A stretch of DNA of 64,000 bases from DATFVA01 sp963771705 (GCA_963771705.1 CAVYUP010000013.1:175903-239902); one strand, 5' to 3'; numbered from the stretch's first letter, positions 36,512 through 46,302 are shown. Numbers and translations: made by a program. The notes: generated by a model from the letters alone, not told the origin.

Positions 36512-37116
36512 ATTCGAATACTATCGGAAAATTTTTAATCGGAACCCTGGCCGTTTTCGCTGGAGTAACTCTTTTTGCCTGCTCTTGCAGCTGTACCGAA
36601 TCAGAATCGAATGTTCCGGACAATATATTAAAGACTTCAAACAGGTTCATTGTTTCTATGGTAGGCCAGGAATTTTTTGACAATTATATAAAACCCGACT
36701 TCCAGGAAACAAAGAAGATTAACTCAGATTACTATATGGTGTATAATTTTAACATACCGGACAAACCCTATGTTGACAGTAAGATTAAATTTGAAGTAGA
36801 CTCGACCGGGCGTGTAATTAACCGTGAGAATGTAATAGGACTTCCTGATTGCGGTGCAGACCCGGGAAAATGTGAATTCAACATAAATGAAGAGCAGGCC
36901 AGACAGATTGCAAAGGAAAATAATTTTAAGGAAGGGATAAAAGACTGGAAGGTTGAATTCAAATGGGATCCTAAATACAATCAATATGTATGGAGTATCC
37001 TTTCAACTTTTGATCAGTCGCAGGGCTCAAACGGTATGCGCGGCAATGGTGAAATAATGTTGATTGATCCGAACTCAGGCAATGTGATTTCGACCGATAA
37101 GTGGAGAATAATGTAA
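36508..37116 (+). CDS. lipoprotein of unknown function inside the heme operon
   Basis: 202 residues. The signal peptide ends in a lipobox 'TLFACSCSC' (Cys near residue 25), so the mature protein is probably lipid-anchored. The mature part has a PepSY-like feel ('FNINEEQARQIAKENNFKEG', then alternating strands ending in 'IMLIDPNSGNVISTDKW'). It overlaps the hemC stop by 4 bp and ends 12 bp before the tetR::hemD gene, so it is fully embedded in the operon. I do not recognise it as a known heme-biosynthesis protein. Confidence 0.75.
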   Translation: MNSNTIGKFLIGTLAVFAGVTLFACSCSCTESESNVPDNILKTSNRFIVSMVGQEFFDNYIKPDFQETKKINSDYYMVYNFNIPDKPYVDSKIKFEVDSTGRVINRENVIGLPDCGADPGKCEFNINEEQARQIAKENNFKEGIKDWKVEFKWDPKYNQYVWSILSTFDQSQGSNGMRGNGEIMLIDPNSGNVISTDKWRIM

Positions 37117-37128
37117 TCAGGTAAGAAT

Positions 37129-38532
37129 ATGATAGTAAAAGAAAAACGACAGAATGGGAAGATCCTTAAACGGGGAAAGATTATTGAAGCAGCGTCGCTT
37201 CTTTTCTCACAGAAGAACTACCATGAGGTTATGGTGGAGGACGTTGCGAAGTTGGCTTCGCTAGCAAAGGGAACAGTTTATAATTATTTCGCCTCAAAGG
37301 AAGAATTATACTTTTCTATTATGCGTCAGCGGATGGAAAAGCTTACTACCTCGCTGAAAAATAAAATTGCAGACGAAAAAACAAGCATTGACTCGCTGCA
37401 TTCTTTCATCGTACACACTTATATGTTTATGATGAAGTATCAGACTTTCTTCCTGATGTATCAGAAAGAATCTCTTAAGGCAGAAAATGAAATATGTTCA
37501 GAACTGTGCGTGATGGAAAAAGATTTGAAGAGTATGCTAAGGACGATAATAAAAAACGGAAAGAACGAAAATCTGTTCCGTGAAATTGATGAGGATTTTG
37601 CTGTTGACCTGATACTTGGAAGCGTTTACGGTTCTGTTTCAAGAGGGATAGAAAAGAAATATACTGAAGAAGAAATGGTGAAGGACCGTGAGCGGGTTTA
37701 TGAATTCGTTGTAACAGGACTTTTCTCGGGTTTCAATAACAGCAGTCTACTCCCCCTGAAAAATAAAACTATAGTAATTACACGTACTATGGAGCAGTCG
37801 AAAGAATCAGCCGAAATTTTTCAGAAACTCGGGGCGGAAGTTCTAACATTCCCTACGCTTGAGATAACGCCGCCTGATTCCTGGAAGGACTTTGACAGCG
37901 TTGTAAGCAGACAGTCAAAAATTGATTTTATAATATTTACCAGCGGTCATTCTGTCAGGATGTTTGTGATCAGATGCGAGGAACTCTCCCTCAAATTCGA
38001 TTTCAACCGAATAAAAGTTGTGGCTGTAGGAAGCAAGACGGCAGGGATGTGTGAGAAGAATAATATCCCTGTACATATAGTTCCCAGTGAATTCAGCGGT
38101 GAAGGCGTGATTGAGGAACTTGAGGAATATGACTTAAAAGGCAAGCTGATCTTCATACCGCGATCGGCCATAGGCAGAGAGGAACTCCCGGAAGGATTAA
38201 AAAAGAGAGGGGCAAAAATAAAAACTGCTTCTGTATATAACATTGGACTGCCTTCAGAGGAAACAACACTGGAGTACAAAGAAAAACTAAGGAACAGTAA
38301 TCCCGATTTATTCATCTTTACCAGTCCCTCAACATTTCAGAATTTCCTGGAGATTCAGTCGATTGCTGATCCCGTTGTTTATTTCCAGAATGTGACCGTA
38401 GCAGTTATAGGTCCTACAACCAAAGCCGCTGTTGAGAAGAAAAAAGTTAAAGTTGATATTATCCCGCCTGAATATACCATTGACGGTCTTGTAAATTCCA
38501 TTGTTGAATATTATCAAACGGAGAAGATTTGA
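37129..38532 (+). CDS. hemD: fusion of TetR-family regulator with uroporphyrinogen-III synthase (HemD)
   Basis: 467 residues in one uninterrupted frame. Residues ~12-60 are a TetR HTH: 'KIIEAASLLFSQKNYHEVMV', then 'VAKLASLAKGTVYNYFASKE'. Residues ~65-205 are all-helical, as in a TetR ligand domain. From residue 211 the sequence is HemD-like: 'LKNKTIVITRTMEQSKESAE', 'FQKLGAEVLTFPTLEITPP', 'IDFIIFTSGHSVRMF', 'VVAVGSKTAGMCE', 'LIFIPRSAIGREELPEGL' and 'VTVAVIGPTTKAAVEKK'. HemD cyclises hydroxymethylbilane to uroporphyrinogen III, and its place between hemC and hemE fits. The TGA overlaps the hemE start (TTGA). An autoregulatory enzyme is inferred. Confidence 0.9.
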   Translation: MIVKEKRQNGKILKRGKIIEAASLLFSQKNYHEVMVEDVAKLASLAKGTVYNYFASKEELYFSIMRQRMEKLTTSLKNKIADEKTSIDSLHSFIVHTYMFMMKYQTFFLMYQKESLKAENEICSELCVMEKDLKSMLRTIIKNGKNENLFREIDEDFAVDLILGSVYGSVSRGIEKKYTEEEMVKDRERVYEFVVTGLFSGFNNSSLLPLKNKTIVITRTMEQSKESAEIFQKLGAEVLTFPTLEITPPDSWKDFDSVVSRQSKIDFIIFTSGHSVRMFVIRCEELSLKFDFNRIKVVAVGSKTAGMCEKNNIPVHIVPSEFSGEGVIEELEEYDLKGKLIFIPRSAIGREELPEGLKKRGAKIKTASVYNIGLPSEETTLEYKEKLRNSNPDLFIFTSPSTFQNFLEIQSIADPVVYFQNVTVAVIGPTTKAAVEKKKVKVDIIPPEYTIDGLVNSIVEYYQTEKI

Positions 38533-39593
38533 AATTAAAGAATGATTTGTTTTTAAGAGCATGCAGGAAAGAACCTGTCGAAAGAACACCAATATGGATT
38601 ATGCGCCAGGCGGGAAGGTACCTGCCGGAGTATCGTGCGGTAAGGGAGAAAGCAGATTTCCTTACAATGTGCAAGACGCCTGAACTAGCGGCTGAAGTTA
38701 CTATTCAGCCAATTGACATTATAGGAGTGGATGCGGCAATAATATTTTCCGATATCCTCGTTATTCCTGAGGCGATGGGGTTAGAACTTGAAATGCACGA
38801 GGGAAAAGGTCCTGTTTTTCATAATCCTGTAAGAGATGAAAACGGAGCGAAGGCTCTTAAAAGAATTGAACCTGAAAAAGACCTTAAATATGTTCTTGAT
38901 GCTGTTAAGCTTACAAAAAAAGAACTGGATGGAAGAGTGCCTCTGATAGGCTTCAGCGGATCCCCCTGGACACTTCTGACATATATGGTAGAAGGGAAAG
39001 GTTCAAAGAATTTTGCTCATGTCAAAAGGTTAATATATAATAATCCCAAGCTTGCTCACAGTATACTCGAACGGATAACCGATGCTGTTGCTGAGTACCT
39101 GTCTGCCAAAATTGAGGCTGGTGTTGATGCAGTTCAGATTTTTGATACCTGGGGCGGTATTCTCTCGCAGCACGATTTTCAGGAGTTTTCTTTATCATAT
39201 ATTGAAAAAGTGATATCAAAAATTAAAAAACAAAAAGAACCTGTAATAGTATTTGCCAAAGGTGTGCATTTCAATCTGCAGGATCTTGCCGGCTGCGGCG
39301 CTGATGTACTCGGGCTTGACTGGACAATGGATATTGGAGCAGTAAGACGAGCCGTGGGCAATAAAACGGCTCTGCAGGGTAATCTGGACCCAACAGTATT
39401 ATTTGCTGAAGAAGAAGTTATCAGAAGTGAAGCAAAAAGGGTTCTTGAGTCGTATGGACAAGGATCGGGGCACATATTCAACCTTGGCCACGGAATACTT
39501 CCTAATATCGATCCCGAGAAAGCCAAAGCCCTGGTTCGGTTTGTTAAAGAAGAGAGTATTGCCTTTCACAACGGGAAAGCAGAGGTTAAATAA
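38529..39593 (+). CDS. hemE: uroporphyrinogen decarboxylase HemE
   Basis: 354 residues, starting at a TTG that overlaps the hemD stop (TTGA). The start is set by the conserved 'LKNDLFLRACRKEPVERTPI' and 'WIMRQAGRYLPEYRAVREKA'. 'GFSGSPWTLLTYMVEG', 'IFDTWGGILS' and 'FNLGHGILPNIDPE' complete the active site. It decarboxylates the four acetate side chains of uroporphyrinogen III to give coproporphyrinogen III. Confidence 0.97.
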   Translation: MKLKNDLFLRACRKEPVERTPIWIMRQAGRYLPEYRAVREKADFLTMCKTPELAAEVTIQPIDIIGVDAAIIFSDILVIPEAMGLELEMHEGKGPVFHNPVRDENGAKALKRIEPEKDLKYVLDAVKLTKKELDGRVPLIGFSGSPWTLLTYMVEGKGSKNFAHVKRLIYNNPKLAHSILERITDAVAEYLSAKIEAGVDAVQIFDTWGGILSQHDFQEFSLSYIEKVISKIKKQKEPVIVFAKGVHFNLQDLAGCGADVLGLDWTMDIGAVRRAVGNKTALQGNLDPTVLFAEEEVIRSEAKRVLESYGQGSGHIFNLGHGILPNIDPEKAKALVRFVKEESIAFHNGKAEVK

Positions 39594-39630
39594 AGTATGA
39601 TTTTTATGATGCAAAGAAAGGAGAATGAAT

Positions 39631-41007
39631 ATGTTTGAGGTAGATTTAACAAAGTTTAAGAAATATGATAAACCAGGTCCCCGCTACACCAGTTATCCTA
39701 CAGCTCCGCATTTCAGCGATAGTTTTACACAGGAAGAATACCTGGATGAAATAATTAAAACGAATTACGGCGAAAACCTTCCCGATCTTTCTTTGTATTA
39801 TCATATTCCTTTTTGCGATACGCTGTGCTACTTCTGCGGCTGTAATATGATTGTGACCAGGAACCGCGACAGGGTAAATGAGTATCTCCGATATGTGAAA
39901 AAAGAAATTGATATGCTGAGAACGTATATACTTACCGATAGAAAGGTAGCCCAGCTTCACTGGGGAGGCGGTACGCCTACCCATCTCACCCCTGATGAGA
40001 TTAACGATCTTGCTTCATATATAAAGATGTCATTCGACTTTAAAGAGGATTCAGAGAACAGCTGCGAGATAGACCCCCGGGACCTGAAAAGAGAACACCT
40101 TGAAGCTTTGAGGAACAATGGCTTCAATAGAATAAGTATGGGCGTTCAGGATTTTAATGAAAAAGTTCAGAAGGCCGTTAACCGTATTCAGCCTGAGGAT
40201 ATTACAAGACAGACGGTTGAATGGGTAAGAGAACTCGGCTTCTCCAGTATAAATCTCGACCTGATATACGGACTTCCTCATCAGACAGTTGAATCGTTTA
40301 ACACAACTGTTGATAAGATAATAGATATTTCTCCAGACAGAATTGCTGTATTCAACTATGCGCATGTACCCTGGATGAAAAAACATATGGCTCTCATTCA
40401 TCCTGAAGATATTCCTGCCGCTGAGGTTAAACTGGACATCTTGAAGTCAACTATTGAAAAGCTGACAGATGCCGGATATGTTTTTATTGGTATGGATCAT
40501 TTTGCTAAACCCGATGATGAGCTTGCCATCGCGCTAAGAGAGAAGAAACTCTACAGAAATTTCCAGGGTTACAGCACAAATGCCGGCGCTGATATGTATT
40601 CGATGGGAATCACCGCTATCAGTCAGCTTGGAAACATCTATGCACAAAACTATAAAACTGAAAGAGAGTACTTTAAGGCAATCGATGAAGAAGTTCTGCC
40701 AGTAGCAAAAGGCTACCGGCTTACCGAAGATGATATTATACGCGGTTTTGTAATTATGAGACTTATGTGCGACTTCGAGCTTGATTTCAAAAACGTAGAA
40801 AAGAAATTCGGTATAGATTTTAAGACTTACTTTGCGTGGGGATTAAATAACCTGAAAGAGATGGAAGCTGATAATCTTGTTGAGATCAAAAATGATCACC
40901 TGAAAGTGCCGGAAATGGGCAAGCTTCTCATCCGAAATATCGCAATGAATTTTGACGGTTACATAGAACGTAAAGAAGACACAACAAAGTATTCCCGTAC
41001 AGTTTAA
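39631..41007 (+). CDS. hemN: oxygen-independent coproporphyrinogen III oxidase HemN
   Basis: 458 residues from the ATG at 39631. An ATG two codons earlier lies too close to the AAAGGAG site (2 nt against 8 nt). The radical-SAM cluster motif C-x3-C-x2-C is in 'FCDTLCYFCGCN' near residue 62. 'LHWGGGTPTHLTPDEIND' and 'NRISMGVQDFNEKVQKAVNR' are HemN-type, and the N-terminal 'KYDKPGPRYTSYPTAPHFSD' and HemN C-terminal domain mark a true HemN and not HemW. It makes protoporphyrinogen IX anaerobically, which suggests life with little oxygen. It ends the operon. Confidence 0.95.
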   Translation: MFEVDLTKFKKYDKPGPRYTSYPTAPHFSDSFTQEEYLDEIIKTNYGENLPDLSLYYHIPFCDTLCYFCGCNMIVTRNRDRVNEYLRYVKKEIDMLRTYILTDRKVAQLHWGGGTPTHLTPDEINDLASYIKMSFDFKEDSENSCEIDPRDLKREHLEALRNNGFNRISMGVQDFNEKVQKAVNRIQPEDITRQTVEWVRELGFSSINLDLIYGLPHQTVESFNTTVDKIIDISPDRIAVFNYAHVPWMKKHMALIHPEDIPAAEVKLDILKSTIEKLTDAGYVFIGMDHFAKPDDELAIALREKKLYRNFQGYSTNAGADMYSMGITAISQLGNIYAQNYKTEREYFKAIDEEVLPVAKGYRLTEDDIIRGFVIMRLMCDFELDFKNVEKKFGIDFKTYFAWGLNNLKEMEADNLVEIKNDHLKVPEMGKLLIRNIAMNFDGYIERKEDTTKYSRTV

Positions 41008-41294
41008 CATTATCTTGCTGAAGTTTAGGCGTCTATTTAATTTGTCTGATCTCTCAAACTGGTGTTGTAATTCCTGATTTATTTCAGAATCCTGTGGCTC
41101 TATGTCATTCTGTACGTTTTTCCGAATACCAAAATGTGAATTGCAAATACTCTCGCCATCCTTGACATTTTATCTTAAATTCGGTACTCTTTTAGAGATA
41201 TTTATGGGGATTTTATGAAAAGTATAAATTTCAGAAATTTTTACTGCTTCCGGCAAAGTTCGCATTCAGAATAATCACAATTTATACGGGGTGT

Positions 41295-42534
41295 ATGATG
41301 AAAGGGTGCTTTCTGGTTAGTCTATTTGTCTTATCTTTCACATTTGACATTTCAATAGCGCAAAACTTTTTTCCCCTGAAAGTTGGAAATAAGTATCAGA
41401 TAAAAAATGATTGGTCATGGAATGGGCCCGGAGGAACCGGCGGCTCCGGAACAAGATTTAAAGAAATTTCGGTTGTGAGTGACTCAGTAATATATGGTGA
41501 AATTTTTTACGCTATGTCTGCTGATGGGAACGGGGGTCCATTTCTTCCGGGATATTTGTTCAGATATGATTCTTTAAATCAAAAATTGCTAGTAAAGATC
41601 CCTGGGGATGATAGTATTAAATTAGCTGCAGATTTTAATATCCCGGAAGATTCGGTCTATACATCATACTTTCGCGACGAACCATATGACTTTATTTCGG
41701 GTGGTATTTCTCCGGAAATTTTTTGGGGAGATACCTTACAGGAATATAAAATGGAACCGACATGGAATACCTCCTCTATCTATAATTATTATTTTGCTGA
41801 AAGTATCGGGTTAACTTATTTCAGGTATTCTGTAGTTGAATTGCCCGCATACGGATCCACCTCTAAATATTATACGATTTCAGCGATTATTGACTCAACT
41901 ATTTTTAATCCCCTCATCCTACATATAGATTCTCTCTATCCTGTAATTGACAGACCACTTAATACTTTTCCATATTTGCTGAGCATTCCTTTACACGCAA
42001 CATACTATCAATTAATAAACCATTTCCAGCTTGCGATGGAGATTGAACGGGATTCGGAGTTAGTTTCAAATACAAATTATAACATTTCGGTTTCTAATCC
42101 TCATATTCAAATCAATCCTCCCAATCTTCAACCAGGGGACATCATTAGGATGAAAGTAAGCTTAACAGATACATCAATCTTTAATAATTCTGATGTATAT
42201 CCTGATTCAGGCTGGGCAACTTTCAGGGTTCTTGAACCTGTTTCTGTACTTGAGAATAGTCCATTATCTCTTAGATACAAACTCGAGCAGAACTATCCAA
42301 ATCCATTTAATCCTGTTACAATTATCAAGTATGAAATTCCTGAAAAAACATATGTATCTATAAAGGTATATGATATTCTTGGAAATGAGGTCGCTGATCT
42401 GGTTCACAATGAAATGGTCGCCGGGAAATTATAATGTTGAATTCAATGGTGAAAAGCTGAGCTCTGGTGTTTATATATGTCGATTTAAGACAGTTGAGTT
42501 AACTAAATCAACAAAAATGATTCTGGCTAAATAA
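41295..42534 (+). pseudogene. secreted protein with C-terminal sorting domain, frameshifted near its end
   Basis: A signal peptide ('CFLVSLFVLSFTFDISIAQ') precedes a ~280-residue extracellular part opening with 'FFPLKVGNKYQIKNDW', related to the protein at 43784. The sorting domain begins 'LEQNYPNPFNPVTIIKYEIP' and runs to 'VADLVHNEMVAGK', where the frame meets a TAA at 42432-42434. The missing end ('YNVEFNGEKLSSGVYICRFK' then ...TKMILAK) is in another frame and ends at 42534. A one-base change near 42428 separates them. Either the sorting signal is lost or this is a sequencing error. Confidence 0.8.
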
Positions 42535-42546
42535 TCGGGGTTAACA

Positions 42547-43767
42547 ATGAAGAAATTTTTTCTTTTAATAATATTTCTTTCCTTTGAATCTATCGCACAG
42601 CCGGTTCCTTCTCACTACTATAAGCTCTGGCAGAAAGATAGCCTGTATTACCTGCTGACAGATAGAGCTATCTTTAAGTTCTATTCTCACGAAACCAGCG
42701 GAGAGTTTTACCTGACAAGGTATATTGAAGGTGATTTTAATTCATCGATGTCCCTCGCTTTGAACGACAATTATTTACTCTTTAAGAGAGGTGATTCTAT
42801 AGACGTTTATTCAAACGATGGCGCCTTTGAATTAACATATAGCAGTACATTCGTTCCAGACTATAATGTTTCAGGAGTTCATGGATTTGGCCCATATGTT
42901 TTTATCCGAACCGGGAATAAATACAATTTGTTAAAAATTGTGGATGGGAATCTCGAGACATTAGAAGACACATTGTTCACTCATCCTTCTCAGCAATTGG
43001 TATTTTTTGTTTACCCTTACGTCGTTATAGCACAAAGTGTTTATAAATACCTTGAGGGTTTTGATTTTTATGCGGTCGGTCAAATAAGTATAGGGAATGG
43101 AAATACCGGGTTATCAAATGATACTTTAATTGCATACTATTACTGGACTGAACCTTATATAGTGCATAATAATCTGGTCAAGTATGTGGTTGAAGAACCT
43201 TCCTTCCCAACTTTTTCATATCCGAATTGGGGTTTGAATATTCCCGAAATTCATGATGATTTCGGCTGGGGGACTATGATAGCTAAAAAGAATCTTTATT
43301 ATATGATGTGGGTTAATACCGTAACTACCAGTAACTCTCATTTAGCTTATCATGCTTCTCAAACAGATGTAGTATATATAACGGATAATTATATATTTTT
43401 AATGGGCGATTCATTAAAATATTCCAAATGGTATGCCGGTTCAACTTTTTATCCTTTTACCTGGACTGATGTAACCGGTATTAAAAAGCAAGAATCAGTT
43501 CCTTCATATTTTAGCCTGTATCAGAATTATCCCAATCCTTTCAATCCAACCACAATAATCAGATATCAGGTTCCAGAGCTTACACGCGTAAAGCTCACCG
43601 TTTATGATGTATTGGGAAAGGAAATAAACACACTTGTAAATGAGGAGAAACCGGCAGGTATTTATGAGGTTGAGTTCAACGGGACGAACCTTCCGAGCGG
43701 CCCTTACCTCTATAGAATAGAAGCCGGAAGGTATTCAGATACAAAAAAATTCATCTTTCTTAAATAA
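42547..43767 (+). CDS. secreted protein with C-terminal sorting domain
   Basis: 406 residues. Signal peptide 'MKKFFLLIIFLSFESIAQP'. The ~300-residue middle is rich in Tyr/Phe and beta strands, without a family I recognise. Residues ~325-406 are a type-A-like sorting domain: 'LYQNYPNPFNPTTIIRYQVP', 'LTVYDVLGKEINTLVNEEKP', 'AGIYEVEFNGTNLPSG', and 'YRIEAGRYSDTKKFIFLK'. Such domains direct proteins through the type IX secretion system in Bacteroidota. In Ignavibacteria the role is inferred. It lies 12 bp after the neighbour's relic end and 16 bp before the next gene. Confidence 0.85.
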   Translation: MKKFFLLIIFLSFESIAQPVPSHYYKLWQKDSLYYLLTDRAIFKFYSHETSGEFYLTRYIEGDFNSSMSLALNDNYLLFKRGDSIDVYSNDGAFELTYSSTFVPDYNVSGVHGFGPYVFIRTGNKYNLLKIVDGNLETLEDTLFTHPSQQLVFFVYPYVVIAQSVYKYLEGFDFYAVGQISIGNGNTGLSNDTLIAYYYWTEPYIVHNNLVKYVVEEPSFPTFSYPNWGLNIPEIHDDFGWGTMIAKKNLYYMMWVNTVTTSNSHLAYHASQTDVVYITDNYIFLMGDSLKYSKWYAGSTFYPFTWTDVTGIKKQESVPSYFSLYQNYPNPFNPTTIIRYQVPELTRVKLTVYDVLGKEINTLVNEEKPAGIYEVEFNGTNLPSGPYLYRIEAGRYSDTKKFIFLK

Positions 43768-43783
43768 CGTTTAATAGATTAGA

Positions 43784-45082
43784 ATGAAACCAATAAACTT
43801 TTTCTTCATATCATTACTACTGATTTTCGGCAGTATCATTGAAGCCCAGCAGCTTAATGATGAAAATGTTGGCGATGTCAGTCGTTCAGGAACGGAGTTT
43901 TGGCCTCTTAATACAAATAATAAATGGCAGTATCTTGAAACAACTTATACCTCCGATGGAAATAGTTATGCATTAGACGAAACCTTCGTTCAATATGACA
44001 CTCTGATTAATAATAAGATCTATTATAGATTAAGCAGCGGCAGTGATTTAATCAGATATTCCAGTTTGGACAAGAAACTTTATCTTAGGTGGGATGACTC
44101 TGATAAGGTATGGGTGGATTTTAATATTCCTCCCGATAGTGTTTATCCATCATTCGGGCCATGGCATTCTTACCAAAATGTTCTTGCTCTGGGTGGAGAA
44201 CACATTCAGTTTGGTAAAAATTTAGCCTATGGAGGCTATGAGCATGAAACAGGTTCCATTATTGAAGATGTCATATTTACTGATTCAATCGGAATAACCG
44301 AAGATTATATTGGATTAGCCTGGGGGCCTGTCTGGGGTTATGATGATGATCTTATTGAAGCCATCCTTTATGATTCAAGCGGAACACCAATATATATTAC
44401 TGACCATCATAAACCAGCATTTCAGATAAACCCTGTAACAACTATCGATACTGCAGCATTCCAGCTTGATTTTAAAATATCCCATTATTATACCCATGTT
44501 CTACAGGATCCGCCTCCATGGATTGCAGGCTTAGATTTTATCGATAGTGTAAAAATGTTCAGCTACTATTCGAAAGGTGATAGTATAAATAATAATCCTG
44601 TTATCATTCCTTACCACGCGAGCTATCCTGTGAATATTGATTTTTCCGTCAATGTAAATTTAGACACCGTTCTGATGAAATCGGGATACGTTTTCAATTA
44701 CCGCTTTACAGCAAAAGATAAAGGTATTATTCCCGAATACACAAATTCTCCTGACAGCGGGTACTATCAATGTGTATGGCAAGACCCTGTTAACTTAACC
44801 TCGGCTTCAGAAAAACCTGAGATATTTTCTTTATCTCAAAATTATCCAAATCCGTTTAATCCTGTAACAAAAATAAAATTCCAATTGCCGAACCCAAACA
44901 GCGTCAGGCTTACTGTGTATAATGTGTTGGGAAGAGAAATAGAAACTCTGGTTAGCGAAGAAAAACCTGCAGGTATTTATGAAGTTGAATTTGATGGAAC
45001 AGGATTTCCAAGCGGCGTATACTTCTACAGGATTGAAGCAGGAAAATATTCCGATACAAAGAAATTACTTTTACTGAAGTAA
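43784..45082 (+). CDS. secreted protein with C-terminal sorting domain
   Basis: 432 residues. Signal peptide 'FFISLLLIFGSIIEAQQ'. The body opens with 'FWPLNTNNKWQYLETTYTSD', similar in layout to the frameshifted protein at 41295 ('FFPLKVGNKYQIKNDW'), so the two look like paralogues. The C-terminal ~80 residues form the sorting domain ('LSQNYPNPFNPVTKIKFQLP', 'VYNVLGREIETLVSEEKPAG', 'YRIEAGKYSDTKKLLLLK'). This C-terminus is almost the same as that of the preceding gene. No enzymatic motif was seen. Confidence 0.85.
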   Translation: MKPINFFFISLLLIFGSIIEAQQLNDENVGDVSRSGTEFWPLNTNNKWQYLETTYTSDGNSYALDETFVQYDTLINNKIYYRLSSGSDLIRYSSLDKKLYLRWDDSDKVWVDFNIPPDSVYPSFGPWHSYQNVLALGGEHIQFGKNLAYGGYEHETGSIIEDVIFTDSIGITEDYIGLAWGPVWGYDDDLIEAILYDSSGTPIYITDHHKPAFQINPVTTIDTAAFQLDFKISHYYTHVLQDPPPWIAGLDFIDSVKMFSYYSKGDSINNNPVIIPYHASYPVNIDFSVNVNLDTVLMKSGYVFNYRFTAKDKGIIPEYTNSPDSGYYQCVWQDPVNLTSASEKPEIFSLSQNYPNPFNPVTKIKFQLPNPNSVRLTVYNVLGREIETLVSEEKPAGIYEVEFDGTGFPSGVYFYRIEAGKYSDTKKLLLLK

Positions 45083-45090
45083 GTCGCGAG

Positions 45091-46302
45091 TTACAAGGGG
45101 GTATCTGTAATCGGGTGGGAGGCGAAGAAATCGGTGTAGAACCTTTCTATGTATTGCTTTAACAATTCCTCAACTCGGTTATGATCAGGGGAACTGATTA
45201 TTAAGCCTGCGTGATTTTTCTTCTTCATTCGCCAGACAATTTCCTTATCGTCGTAGCCTGAAAGATCGGGCCATTCCTGCTTAGCAAGAGATATTAAAAT
45301 TCCTCCATAATCATTCTTCACGGTAGGAACCGCGTATTCTCTTATACCAAAACCTATTTCTATTTTTGCCCATTCGGCCCAGAGATTTATTCCTGCAGCA
45401 GCCTCAACCAGCTCTGCTATATTTGCTCCTCCTACCCGCGCTGATGTTTCCAGAAAGTAAAAACTGCCGTCTTCTTTAGATCTGATGAATTCCGTGTGTG
45501 AAACTCCCCTTACCAGTCCCATTGCCTTAATTACTTTCCTGTTTATCTCCAGCAGCTTATCCTCTTCAGAGGTTCCATGTTTTATTGTCCGGCTTCCGAA
45601 TACTCTTCCTTCATGGGCTACTTCAAACGGAGGGAGGCTGTACTGACTGGCGATGGCAAATTTAATTTCCATATTGTAGACAATTGAATCGACGTGATAA
45701 ATATCGCCTTCGATGAATTTCTCAAGGAGATAAAATGACTGTTCGTCGCCCAGCCCATTTATGGTGCGCCATAACTCCTGTACCGAATTTATCTTTTTTA
45801 TTCCATGAGCACCTGCCTGGAGTCTTGGTTTAATGACATATGGAAAGGGGACAGCGGCCTCAAATTCGTTTATCTTCCGGTAGTTTAAGACATGAACAAA
45901 ATCAGGTACTGGTATTTTCTCCTCCCTGGCCCTTGTACGCATAGCAAGTTTATCCCTGAAGTATCTTGCTGTTGTATCTCCCATCCCGGGAACTCGCAGA
46001 TGTTCTCTCAATGAAGCGGCTTTCTCAACATCAAAATCGTCCAGCGCAACTATTCTGTTTATTTGCTCGGTACGTGCAAGAAAACTAACTCCGTATATTA
46101 CATTCTTCATATCCCAGACCTTATTTACATCAGGGATATAGAAGATTTCGTCAATACTTTCTTTTGGCCATTCAGCGTCTTCAAGACTTTTTGACGTAAG
46201 CAGAATAACCCGGGCTCCTTCCCTTTTACACTGCCGCATAAACTCCTGTCCCTTCTCAAAGCTGGCGATGCATAGTATCGTAAATTGATTATTCTCTGCC
46301 AT
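45091..46302 (-). CDS. ATP-grasp domain protein (carbamoyl-phosphate-synthase/biotin-carboxylase-like)
   Basis: 403 residues. A Rossmann-like pre-ATP-grasp segment ('FTILCIASFEKGQEFMRQCK', 'INRIVALDDFDVEKAASLRE') is followed by the ATP-grasp core. 'FPYVIKPRLQAGAHGIKKIN' supplies the ATP-binding Lys, 'YLLEKFIEGDIYHVDSIVYN' follows, and 'YFLETSARVGGANIAELVEA' carries the metal-binding E...N-type residues. Standalone ATP-grasp ligases of this kind join a carboxylate to an amine or thiol. The substrate is unknown. It is convergent with the sorting-domain gene. Confidence 0.85.
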   Translation of the reverse strand: MAENNQFTILCIASFEKGQEFMRQCKREGARVILLTSKSLEDAEWPKESIDEIFYIPDVNKVWDMKNVIYGVSFLARTEQINRIVALDDFDVEKAASLREHLRVPGMGDTTARYFRDKLAMRTRAREEKIPVPDFVHVLNYRKINEFEAAVPFPYVIKPRLQAGAHGIKKINSVQELWRTINGLGDEQSFYLLEKFIEGDIYHVDSIVYNMEIKFAIASQYSLPPFEVAHEGRVFGSRTIKHGTSEEDKLLEINRKVIKAMGLVRGVSHTEFIRSKEDGSFYFLETSARVGGANIAELVEAAAGINLWAEWAKIEIGFGIREYAVPTVKNDYGGILISLAKQEWPDLSGYDDKEIVWRMKKKNHAGLIISSPDHNRVEELLKQYIERFYTDFFASHPITDTPL

